64,000 nt of DNA from Nanobdellota archaeon (GCA_030648155.1 JAUSIK010000013.1:1-64000), one strand, 5' to 3'. Counted from the stretch's first letter, positions 25,941 to 34,844 are shown. Program-made: numbers and translations. Notes: generated from the sequence alone by a model not told the origin.

Positions 25941-26771
25941 ATGGAAGAATATTATTTTCTTTTTGTGCTTGCACTTATATGGTGCATATTTGCGGTTTAT
26001 GTTGATCTAAAAAAAAGAGAGGTGCCAAATTGGCTGAATTTTTCGTTAGTAGGGTTTGCTCTTGCATATAGGGCATTTTATTCTTTATTTTCTGGTGATG
26101 CAAGCTACTTCTTAACGGGGATTTTAGGTTTTGGAATATTTTTTGGATTAGCTTATGGATTTTATTATGCCAGAGCATTTGCAGGAGGGGATGCAAAATT
26201 ACTAATGGGGTTTGGAATAATTTTACCTTATAAGGATTTTTTCGGACTGATAGAATGGGGACTTGTTTTTATTATAGGATTGTTTTCTTTAGGCGCAATT
26301 TATAGTGTTGTATACAGTTTTTTTATAGCTTATAGAAGAAGAAAGACATTACAAAAGGAAATAAAGAACAAAATAAAGAAGGAAAAGAAAATATTGTATT
26401 TATTTGGGGCTTTATTAATACTTATGTTATTTTTTTATAATGCCTTCAATATTATTGGTATTTTAGGAATTATTAGCTTAGGAATACTTTACTTTTATAT
26501 TGGGGCTCTGGACAAATGTATGATTGTTAAAATAAAGGCTTCAAAATTAACTGAAGGAGACTGGATTGAAAGGGATATAAGGGTCGGGGGGAGAGTTATC
26601 AAGAAAACGGTTCATGGGTTAAGCCTTGAGGATATAGTATTATTAAAAAAGGCTGGAAAAGAAGTTTATATTAAAGAGGGAATTCCATTCACACCTGCAT
26701 TTTTATTTGCATTAATTATGGTATTCTTCTTTTTAATTTCAGGATTTCTGGAGTCTTGGCTTCCACTTTAA
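25941..26771 (+). CDS. A24 prepilin peptidase (archaeal FlaK/PibD-like)
   Basis: 276 residues. The aspartyl-peptidase motifs are both visible: AVYVDLKKREVPNWL (Asp at about 22) and the GxGD-type AGGDAKLLMGF (Asp near 84). About six membrane helices, and a C-terminal domain (KLTEGDWIERDIRVGGRV near 200-217, ...KAGKEVYIKEGIPFTPAFL) found in archaeal type II members. It would process the class III signal peptides of the pilin-like genes 19151-24605 and possibly methylate none, since archaeal members usually lack methylase. Overlaps the next convergent gene by 56 bp. Confidence 0.88.
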   Translation: MEEYYFLFVLALIWCIFAVYVDLKKREVPNWLNFSLVGFALAYRAFYSLFSGDASYFLTGILGFGIFFGLAYGFYYARAFAGGDAKLLMGFGIILPYKDFFGLIEWGLVFIIGLFSLGAIYSVVYSFFIAYRRRKTLQKEIKNKIKKEKKILYLFGALLILMLFFYNAFNIIGILGIISLGILYFYIGALDKCMIVKIKASKLTEGDWIERDIRVGGRVIKKTVHGLSLEDIVLLKKAGKEVYIKEGIPFTPAFLFALIMVFFFLISGFLESWLPL

Positions 26772-27330
26772 TTATCTCTGGGGCTTTTTTTTCTATCTTT
26801 AAAACTTCTACAGAAGTTTTAATTTTTTCTAACTCTTCTACCGGCACATCTTCTCTTTTTGATTTTAAGGTGACTGGTTTATCATATATGGGGATTACAT
26901 TAAGGATAACTTCTCCAAAAAGTTTTTCTGAAAGAATTTCTGTCGATTTTGCGCTCAAAGAGCTAATCAATTTTTTAGATATTTCTTCTGAAAGAGAATG
27001 AACTTCTTTCGGGATTTTGTTTTCATCAATTATTTGAGATTTAGGAATAATAATTGCATGGCCTTTTGAGAGGGATTTTGTTGATAAGACTGCAATTGCA
27101 TGAGAATTTTCTCCAATTTTTACTGAAGGAACCTCGCCATCAACCAGCATTCTAAAAATTGTTTTTTGGTTTTCACGCTGGGATTGTTCTTCAAGCATTG
27201 ATTCTAATGCTTCTGTAGAAAGGGAATCAATTTGGGACTCGGCTTCTTTTTTCTTTTCTGGAGAGAGATTTTTTATTTGATCCTTTAATTGGGATTTTAA
27301 TTGATTAATTTGATCTGGTGCAAGTGCCAT
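26716..27330 (-). CDS. HIT-fold protein lacking the histidine triad
   Basis: 204 residues. An N-terminal helical/coiled region (1-55) precedes a HIT-like core: FRMLVDGEVPSVKIGENSHAIAVL then KGHAIIIPKSQ near 101-111 and later VILNVIPIYDKP where a HIT protein would have HxHxHxx. The triad is missing, so nucleotide hydrolysis is unlikely; binding or chaperone roles may remain. Convergent with the prepilin peptidase gene; 37 bp follow to the EF-1 beta gene upstream. Confidence 0.65.
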   Translation of the reverse strand: MALAPDQINQLKSQLKDQIKNLSPEKKKEAESQIDSLSTEALESMLEEQSQRENQKTIFRMLVDGEVPSVKIGENSHAIAVLSTKSLSKGHAIIIPKSQIIDENKIPKEVHSLSEEISKKLISSLSAKSTEILSEKLFGEVILNVIPIYDKPVTLKSKREDVPVEELEKIKTSVEVLKIEKKAPEIIKVEAKTPEILKLKRRIP

Positions 27331-27367
27331 TTTTTAAGTAATATTAAGTAATATTTAAATTTACGGC

Positions 27368-27640
27368 TTAGCCAAAAGCCCTTCTATAATCTTCAATCTT
27401 AGCTGAAGAGACATGTTCTATTTCTAAAAGAGAGTTTTCAATGATGTCGGTGTTTTTTTCTTCTGGCCAGGCAAATTTGATATTTATTGCATTTAGACCA
27501 TAAGCAATAGGTATTTCTTCAAAAGAGATATTTTTTGATCCTTCTTTTTCCAGTGCTTCTTGAGCAGATTTTTTTATTTTAGATAGGTCTGCATCCGGTG
27601 AATCTGGGAATATTTTTACTATAACTGCTACGATTGCCAT
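27368..27640 (-). CDS. aef1B: Archaeal elongation factor 1-beta
   Basis: 90 residues, the standard length of aEF-1 beta. MAIVAVIVKIFPDSPDADLS, FEEIPIAYGLNAINIKFAWPEE near 44-62, and a C-terminal helix/strand ending YRRAFG fit the guanine-exchange domain. It recharges EF-1 alpha with GTP in translation elongation. The upstream partner on the same strand is the HIT-like gene downstream of it (37 bp away). Confidence 0.93.
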   Translation of the reverse strand: MAIVAVIVKIFPDSPDADLSKIKKSAQEALEKEGSKNISFEEIPIAYGLNAINIKFAWPEEKNTDIIENSLLEIEHVSSAKIEDYRRAFG

Positions 27641-27690
27641 GAGGGGAGATGGAAATAAAGGTTTTTAAGTTTGTGGGTGGCTGTATTTGA

Positions 27691-28251
27691 ATGTACCAGC
27701 ATAATAGAGAATTGAAGTATGTTGCTTATGGGAAGGTAAAAGGAAATATTCAGGGCGGAGATCTTGGTTTTCAGGGAGCCTATAGATGGCTAGGGTATTA
27801 TTGCGGATTTTATCCGCAGGTTTGGCTGGCAAGAGGGCAGAGTTCTATTACAGGATATAGAGAGAAGAGTGGAATAGATGTTGTTTTATTTGAGTTTGAT
27901 TATATTAAAGGATTTGATGTTGATTATAATGAATGGCATAATGTTATGGATGCTTTAATAGATAAAAATGGGAATTTTAATTACTTGGAGAAATTAGTTA
28001 GAGAGAGTGTTGATGAGGCAATGGAATGGGATAAGAAGGAGGGCCTGAGAGAAAGCGAGAGGATTATTCAAGCTGGGAGTTATGAAGAATGGAGGGATAG
28101 ACGATTGTTTAAGGAGAATGATCAAGTTGTTGTTCGTTCATTGAATTTGAAGAGTGCGAAGAAAGTTATATGCTCGAATGAGAGGATTAAGAAGAAATTA
28201 AGGAGAATTGGATTTATTGAGGATAGAATAAAGATTATGAATTTAAAATGA
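27691..28251 (+). CDS. Hypothetical protein, 186 residues
   Basis: Not recognised. The N-terminal 60 residues are rich in Tyr, Trp and Gly (GAYRWLGYYCGFYPQVWLARG), then mixed alpha/beta sequence with a basic helical C-terminus (NERIKKKLRRIGFIEDRI). Could bind RNA by charge, but that is only suggestion. Lies upstream of the RPA gene by 56 bp on the same strand. Confidence 0.5.
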   Translation: MYQHNRELKYVAYGKVKGNIQGGDLGFQGAYRWLGYYCGFYPQVWLARGQSSITGYREKSGIDVVLFEFDYIKGFDVDYNEWHNVMDALIDKNGNFNYLEKLVRESVDEAMEWDKKEGLRESERIIQAGSYEEWRDRRLFKENDQVVVRSLNLKSAKKVICSNERIKKKLRRIGFIEDRIKIMNLK

Positions 28252-28307
28252 TTAAATGAGAAGGAATTAACAATAATGCTTTTAAAGGAAGGTTATTATG
28301 GAGAAAG

Positions 28308-29243
28308 ATGGGTGATAATTACAGCCAGTTGATTTCTAGAATATCTGAGGCAGCGGGACTAGGAATTGAAGATATAGAAAGAAGAATAGAGGCAAAGAGG
28401 GCGAAGTTGTCCGGACTTGTAAGCAAGGAAGGGGCTGCGCAGATAGTTGCTGCTGAACTCGGGATTAATTTTGATCAGGAGAGGTTGAAGATTTCTCAAC
28501 TTGTTGTAGGAATGAGAAAAGTTAATGTTATTGGAAAAATTATCGATATTTCTGCTGTTACAGAATATAATAAAAATGGGAAGAGTGGAAAGGTATGCAG
28601 TTTTAGAATTGCAGATGACAGCTCAAATGCAAGAGTGGTTTTGTGGGATCTGCATCATATTTCTTTAATTGAACAGGGGAAAATTGGAAAAGGCCATGTT
28701 GTTGAGATATCTAATGGGAGTTTTAGAAATGGGGAGATTCATTTAGGAGGATTTTCCGATATAAAGAAGAGCAAGGAAGAGATGAAAAATGTTGTTGAAG
28801 AAAGAATAGTGGTTTATAAAAAATTGAGCGAGGTTAAGGCTGGGGAATCATTCAGTACAAGGGCAGTAATAGTCCAAATGTTTGATCCTAAATATTTTGA
28901 AGTTTGCCCCGAATGCGGGAAAAAAGTTAGTGAGGGGAAATGTGCTGTTCATGGAGAGGTTAAGGGGAAGAAGAGAGCATTAGTCAATATTGTAATTGAT
29001 GATGGAAGTGAAACTATTAGGAGTGTTTTATTTGGAGAAGGAATAAAAAAATTAGGGATAACTGAAGAAGAGGTATTTTCACTGGAAAAATTTAGTGAAA
29101 AGAAAAAAGAGATACTGGGAGAGGAAAAATTATTTTTTGGAAATATACGAAGCAATCAGGTTTTTAATACTAATGAATTAAATATAGATAAGATAGAAGA
29201 TATTGATACCAGCAAATTAATAGCTGAATTGGAAAGTAAATAG
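28308..29243 (+). CDS. rpa: Replication protein A (ssDNA-binding, OB folds with zinc finger)
   Basis: 311 residues. A helical N-terminus, then an OB fold (MRKVNVIGKIIDISAVTEY..., about 68-170) and a second OB-like region containing a zinc-finger-like CPECGKKVSEGKCAVHG (about 203-219). This is the architecture of archaeal RPA41/RPA proteins that coat single-stranded DNA in replication, repair and recombination. Neighbouring RadA 100 bp downstream fits RPA-assisted strand exchange. Confidence 0.85.
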   Translation: MGDNYSQLISRISEAAGLGIEDIERRIEAKRAKLSGLVSKEGAAQIVAAELGINFDQERLKISQLVVGMRKVNVIGKIIDISAVTEYNKNGKSGKVCSFRIADDSSNARVVLWDLHHISLIEQGKIGKGHVVEISNGSFRNGEIHLGGFSDIKKSKEEMKNVVEERIVVYKKLSEVKAGESFSTRAVIVQMFDPKYFEVCPECGKKVSEGKCAVHGEVKGKKRALVNIVIDDGSETIRSVLFGEGIKKLGITEEEVFSLEKFSEKKKEILGEEKLFFGNIRSNQVFNTNELNIDKIEDIDTSKLIAELESK

Positions 29244-29343
29244 ACTTAGGTAATAGTGCGCTTTTTTTTGATAAAGATACCGACGATAAAAATAGCTAAT
29301 TGAGTTCGGATATATTTATAAAGTCGAGCCTTCATAGGATTTT

Positions 29344-31830
29344 ATGGCTAAAAAAGAAGAAAAAACGGAGGAAGTAGAAAGCATTTCTAGTGGTGGAGAG
29401 GCAAAAATTACAGATGTTCCTGGAATTGGGCCTGGAATTGCCTCAAAATTAGAAGCAGCTGGAATTTATGATTTAATGGGATTGGCAGTAATGTCTCCTT
29501 CGGCTTTAAGCGAAATGGCCGGGGTTGGAGAAGCGGTTGCAAGAAAGGCTATTCAGGCGGCGAGGGGAATGATGAAGCTTGGATTTATGGATGGAATGGA
29601 GTTTGCTAAAAAGAGAGAAGATGTAGGGTATATTTCAACAGGATCAGAAAACTTGAACAACTTATTAGGCGGGAAGGGTATTGAAACAAAATCTATGACT
29701 GAAGTTTACGGGGCTTTTGGTTCTGGAAAATCACAATTAGGATTTACTTTATTAGTTAACGTTCAATTACCAAAGGATCAGGGAGGAATGGAAGCAAAAG
29801 CCGTCTTAATTGATACAGAAGGCACATTCAGGCCAGAAAGAATTAAACAAATTGCCGAGGGTATAGGGGTTAATGGGGAAAAAGTATTAAAAAATGTTTT
29901 AGTAGCAAGAGCGTTTAATTCTGACCATCAGATATTATTAATTGATAAAATAAATGAATTAATTAAAAATGGGGAGCCAATTAAATTAGTTATAATTGAT
30001 TCTTTAACTGCACATTTTAGGGCTGAATTTGCAGGGAGAGGGCAACTTGCAGACAGACAACAGAAATTGAATAGATATTTGCATAATTTGATGAAGATGG
30101 CAGAGCAACATAATTTGGCTATTTTAGTTACAAATCAAGTTATGGCAAACCCTGGGATGATGTTTGGTGATCCTACTACTCCCGTCGGGGGGAATATTGT
30201 GGCTCATATGTGTTTGACTGGGGATTCTTTAGTTCAATTGGCTAATGGAGACATAATAGATATTAAGGATATGAAGAATGAAAAAGTATTATCTGGAAAT
30301 CTTATAGAAGGCAAGCTAGAGAATTCTGACTCTGAAAATGTTTTTATTAATCCAAATGTTAAAGAGATATACAATATAAAAACAAACTGCCAACTTAATT
30401 GTTCAGAATTGCATAGGTTTTTTAGCATAGATAATTTTAACTTCATTGAAAAAGAGGCCAGGGATTTAAAGGCAGGCGATTTTGTGGCTCAGGCTTGCAG
30501 AATAGATATAGATGGAGAAGATATAAGATTGCCTGAATTTAAAATTAAAAAAATTGGAAAAATTTCTAAAGAAAGTGCTAATTTTGTTAAGGAAGAATTA
30601 AAAAAGAGTGAAGTTTCGAGAAAAGATTTATGCAAAGAAGTTGGAATAACTTCAAGGCAGTTTAGGAGAGTTTTAAACCAGCAATATCCTACTTCATGGA
30701 GTGTTTTAAACAATCTGCAGAATTATTTTGGAGAGGATCAACTTTTACAACTTATGCCAGTTGTAAGCAATAAACATAAGGATTTGAAAATTCCTGAATT
30801 TCTAGATTGGAAATTGGGCCAGATATTTGGTTACTTTTGGGGAGATGGGAACTTTGAAGATAGGGGATTGAGATTTAGAGATGCAAGATGCGAAGTTCTT
30901 GAAGTTTATAGACAATTGTTCAAAGAAACATTTAATATTGAAGGAAAAATTAGCAAAATGAACAGTAAGAATTGTTATACCTTAGATATTAATTCAAGGG
31001 AAATTAGAGATTTATTTGAAGCAGTTTATCCAAGTGTTTTGCACGAAATAGGAAAATCTAGAGTAGATGTTGTTAAAGGTTTTATTAAAGGATTTGTCGA
31101 TGCTGAAGGAAATATAAATAAAAAGAGGGCTTATATTAAAGTAGTTCAAAAACATGATCAGGTATTGAGATATTTACAATTGTTTTTATTGAGATTGGGA
31201 ATAAGATCGACTATCAAGTTTAATATTGGCAGGGATAAAGTAAATGTTTTAAGAATTATTGATAAAGATGTTAAGAAATATTTGCAGGTAGGATTTAGTG
31301 CCAGTGATAAACAAAAAGTTTTAATTGATAAGGTTAAAGAAAATGAACAAACCTATAGTTATGAAATAATGCCTGTGAGAAGGCTGGAATTAAGAGAATT
31401 ATTGGAAAGGTGCGGACTAAAGTATTCCACTGTTATAAGGTCTAGACCACGGCCTTATGAATGGGTTAGTAGAAAAGAACTTGAGAATTCTTTCATAGCT
31501 TTAATGAATTGCAAGGTCGAGGATAGGCAAATTAGACAGAAAATTATATTTATCGAGAGGTTGTTAAAAGGAAGCATAAACTTTGAAAGGATTAGAGATA
31601 TTTCTATAAGAAATAATGATGGGTCTTTATTGTATGACTTTTCTGTTCCTAAAAATGAAAACTATATTGCTAATGGATTTATTGTTCACAATTCCACGTA
31701 TCGCCTTTACTTTAGAAGAGGCAAGGGCGGAAGCAGGGTTGCAAAATTAATTGACTCTCCAAACTTGCCGGATAATGAGGCTCAATTTTTTGTGACATCT
31801 TCTGGAATAAAAGATGAAGCGATGGAATAG
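29344..31830 (+). CDS. radA: DNA repair recombinase RadA containing an intein
   Basis: 828 residues; after splicing 334. N-terminal helix-hairpin-helix (DVPGIGPGIASKLEAAGI, 24-41), Walker A GAFGSGKS (123-130), Walker B LVIIDSLT near 216-223, and the L2-region GNIVAH just before the intein. It forms filaments on ssDNA and catalyses strand exchange. TATA box TTTATAAAG at about 29318-29326 sits 22-26 nt upstream of the ATG, supporting this start. The extein junction is HM|Cys...Asn|STYRLY. Confidence 0.97.
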   Translation: MAKKEEKTEEVESISSGGEAKITDVPGIGPGIASKLEAAGIYDLMGLAVMSPSALSEMAGVGEAVARKAIQAARGMMKLGFMDGMEFAKKREDVGYISTGSENLNNLLGGKGIETKSMTEVYGAFGSGKSQLGFTLLVNVQLPKDQGGMEAKAVLIDTEGTFRPERIKQIAEGIGVNGEKVLKNVLVARAFNSDHQILLIDKINELIKNGEPIKLVIIDSLTAHFRAEFAGRGQLADRQQKLNRYLHNLMKMAEQHNLAILVTNQVMANPGMMFGDPTTPVGGNIVAHMCLTGDSLVQLANGDIIDIKDMKNEKVLSGNLIEGKLENSDSENVFINPNVKEIYNIKTNCQLNCSELHRFFSIDNFNFIEKEARDLKAGDFVAQACRIDIDGEDIRLPEFKIKKIGKISKESANFVKEELKKSEVSRKDLCKEVGITSRQFRRVLNQQYPTSWSVLNNLQNYFGEDQLLQLMPVVSNKHKDLKIPEFLDWKLGQIFGYFWGDGNFEDRGLRFRDARCEVLEVYRQLFKETFNIEGKISKMNSKNCYTLDINSREIRDLFEAVYPSVLHEIGKSRVDVVKGFIKGFVDAEGNINKKRAYIKVVQKHDQVLRYLQLFLLRLGIRSTIKFNIGRDKVNVLRIIDKDVKKYLQVGFSASDKQKVLIDKVKENEQTYSYEIMPVRRLELRELLERCGLKYSTVIRSRPRPYEWVSRKELENSFIALMNCKVEDRQIRQKIIFIERLLKGSINFERIRDISIRNNDGSLLYDFSVPKNENYIANGFIVHNSTYRLYFRRGKGGSRVAKLIDSPNLPDNEAQFFVTSSGIKDEAME
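30211..31692 (+). mobile_element. RadA intein with LAGLIDADG homing endonuclease
   Basis: 494 in-frame residues between extein residues 289 and 784. It starts CLTGDSLV (nucleophile Cys1) and ends FIVHN followed by Ser, the canonical splice junction (His-Asn|Ser). LAGLIDADG-type motifs are GYFWGDGNF near residue 495 and GFVDAEGNI near 583 of the precursor, both retaining the acidic residue. Intact motifs suggest active splicing and possibly active homing. Insertion interrupts the conserved C-terminal ATP-site loop, a common intein locus. Confidence 0.95.
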
Positions 31831-32069
31831 TTTAATGGGGAAATTCTATTAATTAATTATATTTAAGATAATAAAATTAACTCTAAAAGGCTAGTATTTA
31901 ATTAATTTCACTATAATATTAAAAAGTTTTCAAAATTAATTTATTAGATAATATCTACGGTTAATAATATTTAGTTTAGCATTTAATAGAGATGAAGAAT
32001 ATATATCATTACTATTGGCTTAAGCTCGGAGAGAGGAAAGCTTATAATTTGTATTTGTTTTAAATAATA

Positions 32070-32678
32070 ATGAACTTGAGAAATGTTTATCCTAAAATTT
32101 TGTTTGTTATTTATATTTTGGTATGGATATGGGGTGCAATAAACCCAAGATACCGAAGTGTATGGGTTGATGAGAATATACTTGTGGTTGTGTTTGTTGG
32201 TGTGTTATTGATTAGTTATAGAAAAATTAGGCTTTCAAATTTAAGTTACAGCTTAATATTTATTTTTATGGTATTGCATACTATTGGAGGACATTATAGT
32301 TATGCTGAAATGCCTTTGTTTGATTGGATTAAAGATAATTATCAATTAGAAAGAAATCATTATGATCGCGTTGTTCATTTTTTATTCGGAGTATTAATGT
32401 TTTATCCAGTTTATGAAATATTGAATAGAATATTTTTAATTCCTAAGGGGTGGAGGGGATTGTTTATTGCTTTTTTTATAATTTCAGCTTTCAAAGGAAT
32501 TTTTGAGAGTATTGAATACGGGTATGTGGCTTTAAGAAATAATAGCTTAACTGTAAGTAATTATTTAGGGGAACAGGGGGATTCGCTTGATGCAATAAAA
32601 GATATTTCACTAGGGATTTTTGGAGCTGTGGTAAGTTGGATTGTAGTTGGGCTGGGAATAAAACTCAAGAAGATTTAA
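32070..32678 (+). CDS. DUF2238 (YjdF-type) membrane protein
   Basis: 202 residues, about six helices. HTIGGHYSYAEMPLFDW near 70-86 and NHYDRVVHFLFG near 97-108, with FESIEYGYVALRNN and GDSLDAIKDI further on, match the DUF2238/YjdF family of unknown function. Followed 26 bp later by the 2OG-oxygenase gene on the same strand. The 239-nt gap upstream (31831-32069) shows no recognisable gene. Confidence 0.82.
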   Translation: MNLRNVYPKILFVIYILVWIWGAINPRYRSVWVDENILVVVFVGVLLISYRKIRLSNLSYSLIFIFMVLHTIGGHYSYAEMPLFDWIKDNYQLERNHYDRVVHFLFGVLMFYPVYEILNRIFLIPKGWRGLFIAFFIISAFKGIFESIEYGYVALRNNSLTVSNYLGEQGDSLDAIKDISLGIFGAVVSWIVVGLGIKLKKI

Positions 32679-32703
32679 AACGTTTGATTTTTAAGATTAG
32701 GGT

Positions 32704-33312
32704 ATGGAATTTGTTAATTTAGATTTAATAAATGAAAAGAAGATAAATGAACTTAAGGAAGAGTTTGCAAAGAATGAACCTTACAAACACTTATTTATTA
32801 AAGGATTTTTAGATGAGGGAAAAGCAAGTGAAATTCTAAGGGAATTAAAAAAAGAAGAGTTTGAGCATAAGGAAAGTGATTTATTTTCTTTGAATCAGAC
32901 TGAAGACTTTAAATTTACAAAAAATAGGATACTAAAGGAATTGTATAGTTCATTAAAAGGAAAAGAGTTTTTTAAGTGGCTTGAAGAAATAAGCGGAATT
33001 AAATTAGAAGGAGAGATAGATGTCTCTGGAAGTTTATACAAAAATTGTGATTATTTATTATGCCATGATGATCAGCTCGAAAGCAGGAAAATAGCTTTTG
33101 TATATTACTTGAGCGAGGGATTTGATGAAAAGGATGGAGGGGAATTTGTAATGTTTGATTCTGAAAAAGGAAAACCTTGGAGAGTTGCCAAGAAGTATCC
33201 CCCATTATGGAATTCATTATTAATTTTTGAAGTTTCTGAAAAGAGTTTTCACGAAGTTGGAGAAAATGTAGGTCAAAAGGATAGATATGCTATTGGAGGG
33301 TGGTTTCATTAA
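32704..33312 (+). CDS. 2-oxoglutarate/Fe(II) oxygenase (Tpa1/prolyl-hydroxylase-like)
   Basis: 202 residues. The double-stranded beta-helix motifs appear in order: CHDD near residues 119-122 (HxD, iron ligands), the DGGEFVMFD block near 145-153, SFHEVGENV near 180-188 (distal His), and DRYAIGGWFH at the C-terminus (Arg for 2OG). N-terminal helix HLFIKGFLDEGKASEIL is typical for this clade. It probably hydroxylates protein residues, perhaps prolines of a ribosomal protein as in eukaryotic OGFOD1/Tpa1; the substrate is inference. Confidence 0.82.
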   Translation: MEFVNLDLINEKKINELKEEFAKNEPYKHLFIKGFLDEGKASEILRELKKEEFEHKESDLFSLNQTEDFKFTKNRILKELYSSLKGKEFFKWLEEISGIKLEGEIDVSGSLYKNCDYLLCHDDQLESRKIAFVYYLSEGFDEKDGGEFVMFDSEKGKPWRVAKKYPPLWNSLLIFEVSEKSFHEVGENVGQKDRYAIGGWFH

Positions 33313-33370
33313 TTCTTTGAGAGTATAATTAAATAAAAACATTCATATATACGTAGGCATCTATAGGTAA

Positions 33371-33517
33371 ATGGGAAGGAAAAGTAATTTTGATAAATTA
33401 AAAGAGATATATGGTATTTTTTCAGGAGAAAGGGGAGAAAACCTAGAGAAATCTATAGAAGATGGAAGAAAGCAGCATCAAGAAATGCATAAGAAAAGAA
33501 TCGCTAGATTGAAATAG
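33371..33517 (+). CDS. VapB-like antitoxin, orphaned
   Basis: 48 residues (MGRKSNFDKLKEIYGIFSGE, then charged helical sequence ending IARLK). The length and charge pattern match the C-terminal segment of VapB antitoxins, lacking an obvious DNA-binding fold. It directly precedes a truncated VapC. A TATA-like CATATATAC occurs about 25 nt upstream. Confidence 0.5.
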   Translation: MGRKSNFDKLKEIYGIFSGERGENLEKSIEDGRKQHQEMHKKRIARLK

Positions 33518-33669
33518 AGCTTGAGGCAGATTTGATTAATAGGGGAGAAATAATAGACTTGGAAGATATAATGATTGCAGCAATTGCTATTCAGAATGGT
33601 CAAAAATTAATAACAAAAAATATTAAACACTTTAAAAAAATTAAAGAGCTCGATGTTATAGGATATTAA
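33508..33669 (+). pseudogene. VapC toxin remnant (C-terminal half only)
   Basis: Frame opens within the end of the antitoxin gene and reads ...LINRGEIIDLEDIMIAAIAI, QNGQKLITKNIKHFKKIKEL..., matching the last third of PIN toxins (second acidic site and TKNxxHF). The first half, with the first acidic residues, is absent, and no start codon serves it. It is therefore a deletion-inactivated toxin. Confidence 0.7.
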
Positions 33670-33705
33670 ATAAATTTAAATATGATTTTATTTTTAAATA
33701 GTTAG

Positions 33706-34281
33706 ATGGATTTTAAAAGATTTACAAATGAAATATATTTGGATGAGAACACTATTAATCAGATGAGGGAAAGTTATTTACAAACTGGCGTTATAAAACT
33801 GGAGAATTTTTTGAAACCTGAAGTATACAATGAACTGATAAAACTTATTAAAGATATAAGAGGGGAGCATGTTAAAATTGCAGATAGATATTCTTATGAG
33901 GAATTAGGGGATTTAAGCGGAGTGGGGAAGTTGTTTAGCTCCAAAGATTTTTTGGAGTTTGTTTCTAAGATTAATGGAGGGGAATTTTCTAAAGTGGAAT
34001 ATAAAATTTTAGGATTTGGACATAAAGATTACACATTATTGCATGATGCTGAAATAGACAGGAAAGGAACAGAATTTCTATTCTTTTTTTGTGAAAAATG
34101 GAAGGATGACTTTGGAGGATATTTAGTTTATACAGATAATGAAGATAAGAGTTTAATATTTACACCTGCAGGAAACAATTTTGTATTGATAAATAAAGAT
34201 GGATTAGGAGGATTTGTTAAGTATATTAATAATTTAGCTAAAGATGAAAGGATTATATTAGTTTGGGGTAAACTTGAGTAA
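33706..34281 (+). CDS. Second 2OG-oxygenase-like protein, degenerate
   Basis: 191 residues. It aligns by pattern with the oxygenase at 32704: VIKLENFLKPEVYNELI corresponds to HLFIKGFLDEGKASEIL, and YTLLHDAEIDRKGTEFLFFF to the LCHDDQL region; GGYLVYTDN and the final VWGKLE repeat GGEFVMFD and IGGWFH. The first iron ligands are altered (HDA instead of HxD) and the distal His region reads GGFVKYIN. Catalysis is doubtful; it could be a structural paralogue or use another metal set. Confidence 0.62.
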   Translation: MDFKRFTNEIYLDENTINQMRESYLQTGVIKLENFLKPEVYNELIKLIKDIRGEHVKIADRYSYEELGDLSGVGKLFSSKDFLEFVSKINGGEFSKVEYKILGFGHKDYTLLHDAEIDRKGTEFLFFFCEKWKDDFGGYLVYTDNEDKSLIFTPAGNNFVLINKDGLGGFVKYINNLAKDERIILVWGKLE

Positions 34282-34312
34282 GGTTTTTAAGTATCGATTA
34301 GATTGACTTGAA

Positions 34313-34798
34313 ATGGAATTTGAATGTAGGGATGGAATGGTTAGACCTAAGGCCCCTAGGTTTGGAGGCTATGCAGATAGCGCTGGATGGTGTGCACTTT
34401 ACGCAAGATTATCTTCTAATTATTTAATCTTGGGAGAAGAGGAGGATAAAAATCAAGATTTGTGGGTTCCTGCAAATGTTTGGGATTTTTCTTTGCATAA
34501 TAATGTTTTTTGGGATACCAGAGTAAATGGAGAACATAATTGTAGATTTCTACCAAGAGGATATATATTAGGTATTAAACTTCCCTTTAATGAAGGTGAA
34601 GAGAAATTAAAGGACAGACATAAGTTTGATTTTAATTATATGGCCTGTTATGTAAAAAATTTTACTATTAATGCTAAGATAGGGCCATGGATTTTTCATA
34701 ATTATAAGGGAGATGTTAGATCTGAGAGTCTAATTTCTTTTTTGAATGAGACAGGTGGAAGTTTGATACAGATTTTTAAACCTAGCGAGAAGAAGTAA
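34313..34798 (+). CDS. Hypothetical protein, 161 residues
   Basis: Not recognised. Polar with Trp/Asn/Gly-rich beta-like sequence, several Cys (C5, C27, C76, C112) and aromatic clusters (NNVFWDT, GPWIFHNY). No signal peptide. It lies in the same direction as the oxygenase pair, separated by 31 bp. Confidence 0.5.
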   Translation: MEFECRDGMVRPKAPRFGGYADSAGWCALYARLSSNYLILGEEEDKNQDLWVPANVWDFSLHNNVFWDTRVNGEHNCRFLPRGYILGIKLPFNEGEEKLKDRHKFDFNYMACYVKNFTINAKIGPWIFHNYKGDVRSESLISFLNETGGSLIQIFKPSEKK

Positions 34799-34844
34799 TA
34801 AAAAAGCTACACCCTTTTATAAGTTGTAGATACTTAAATAATTC

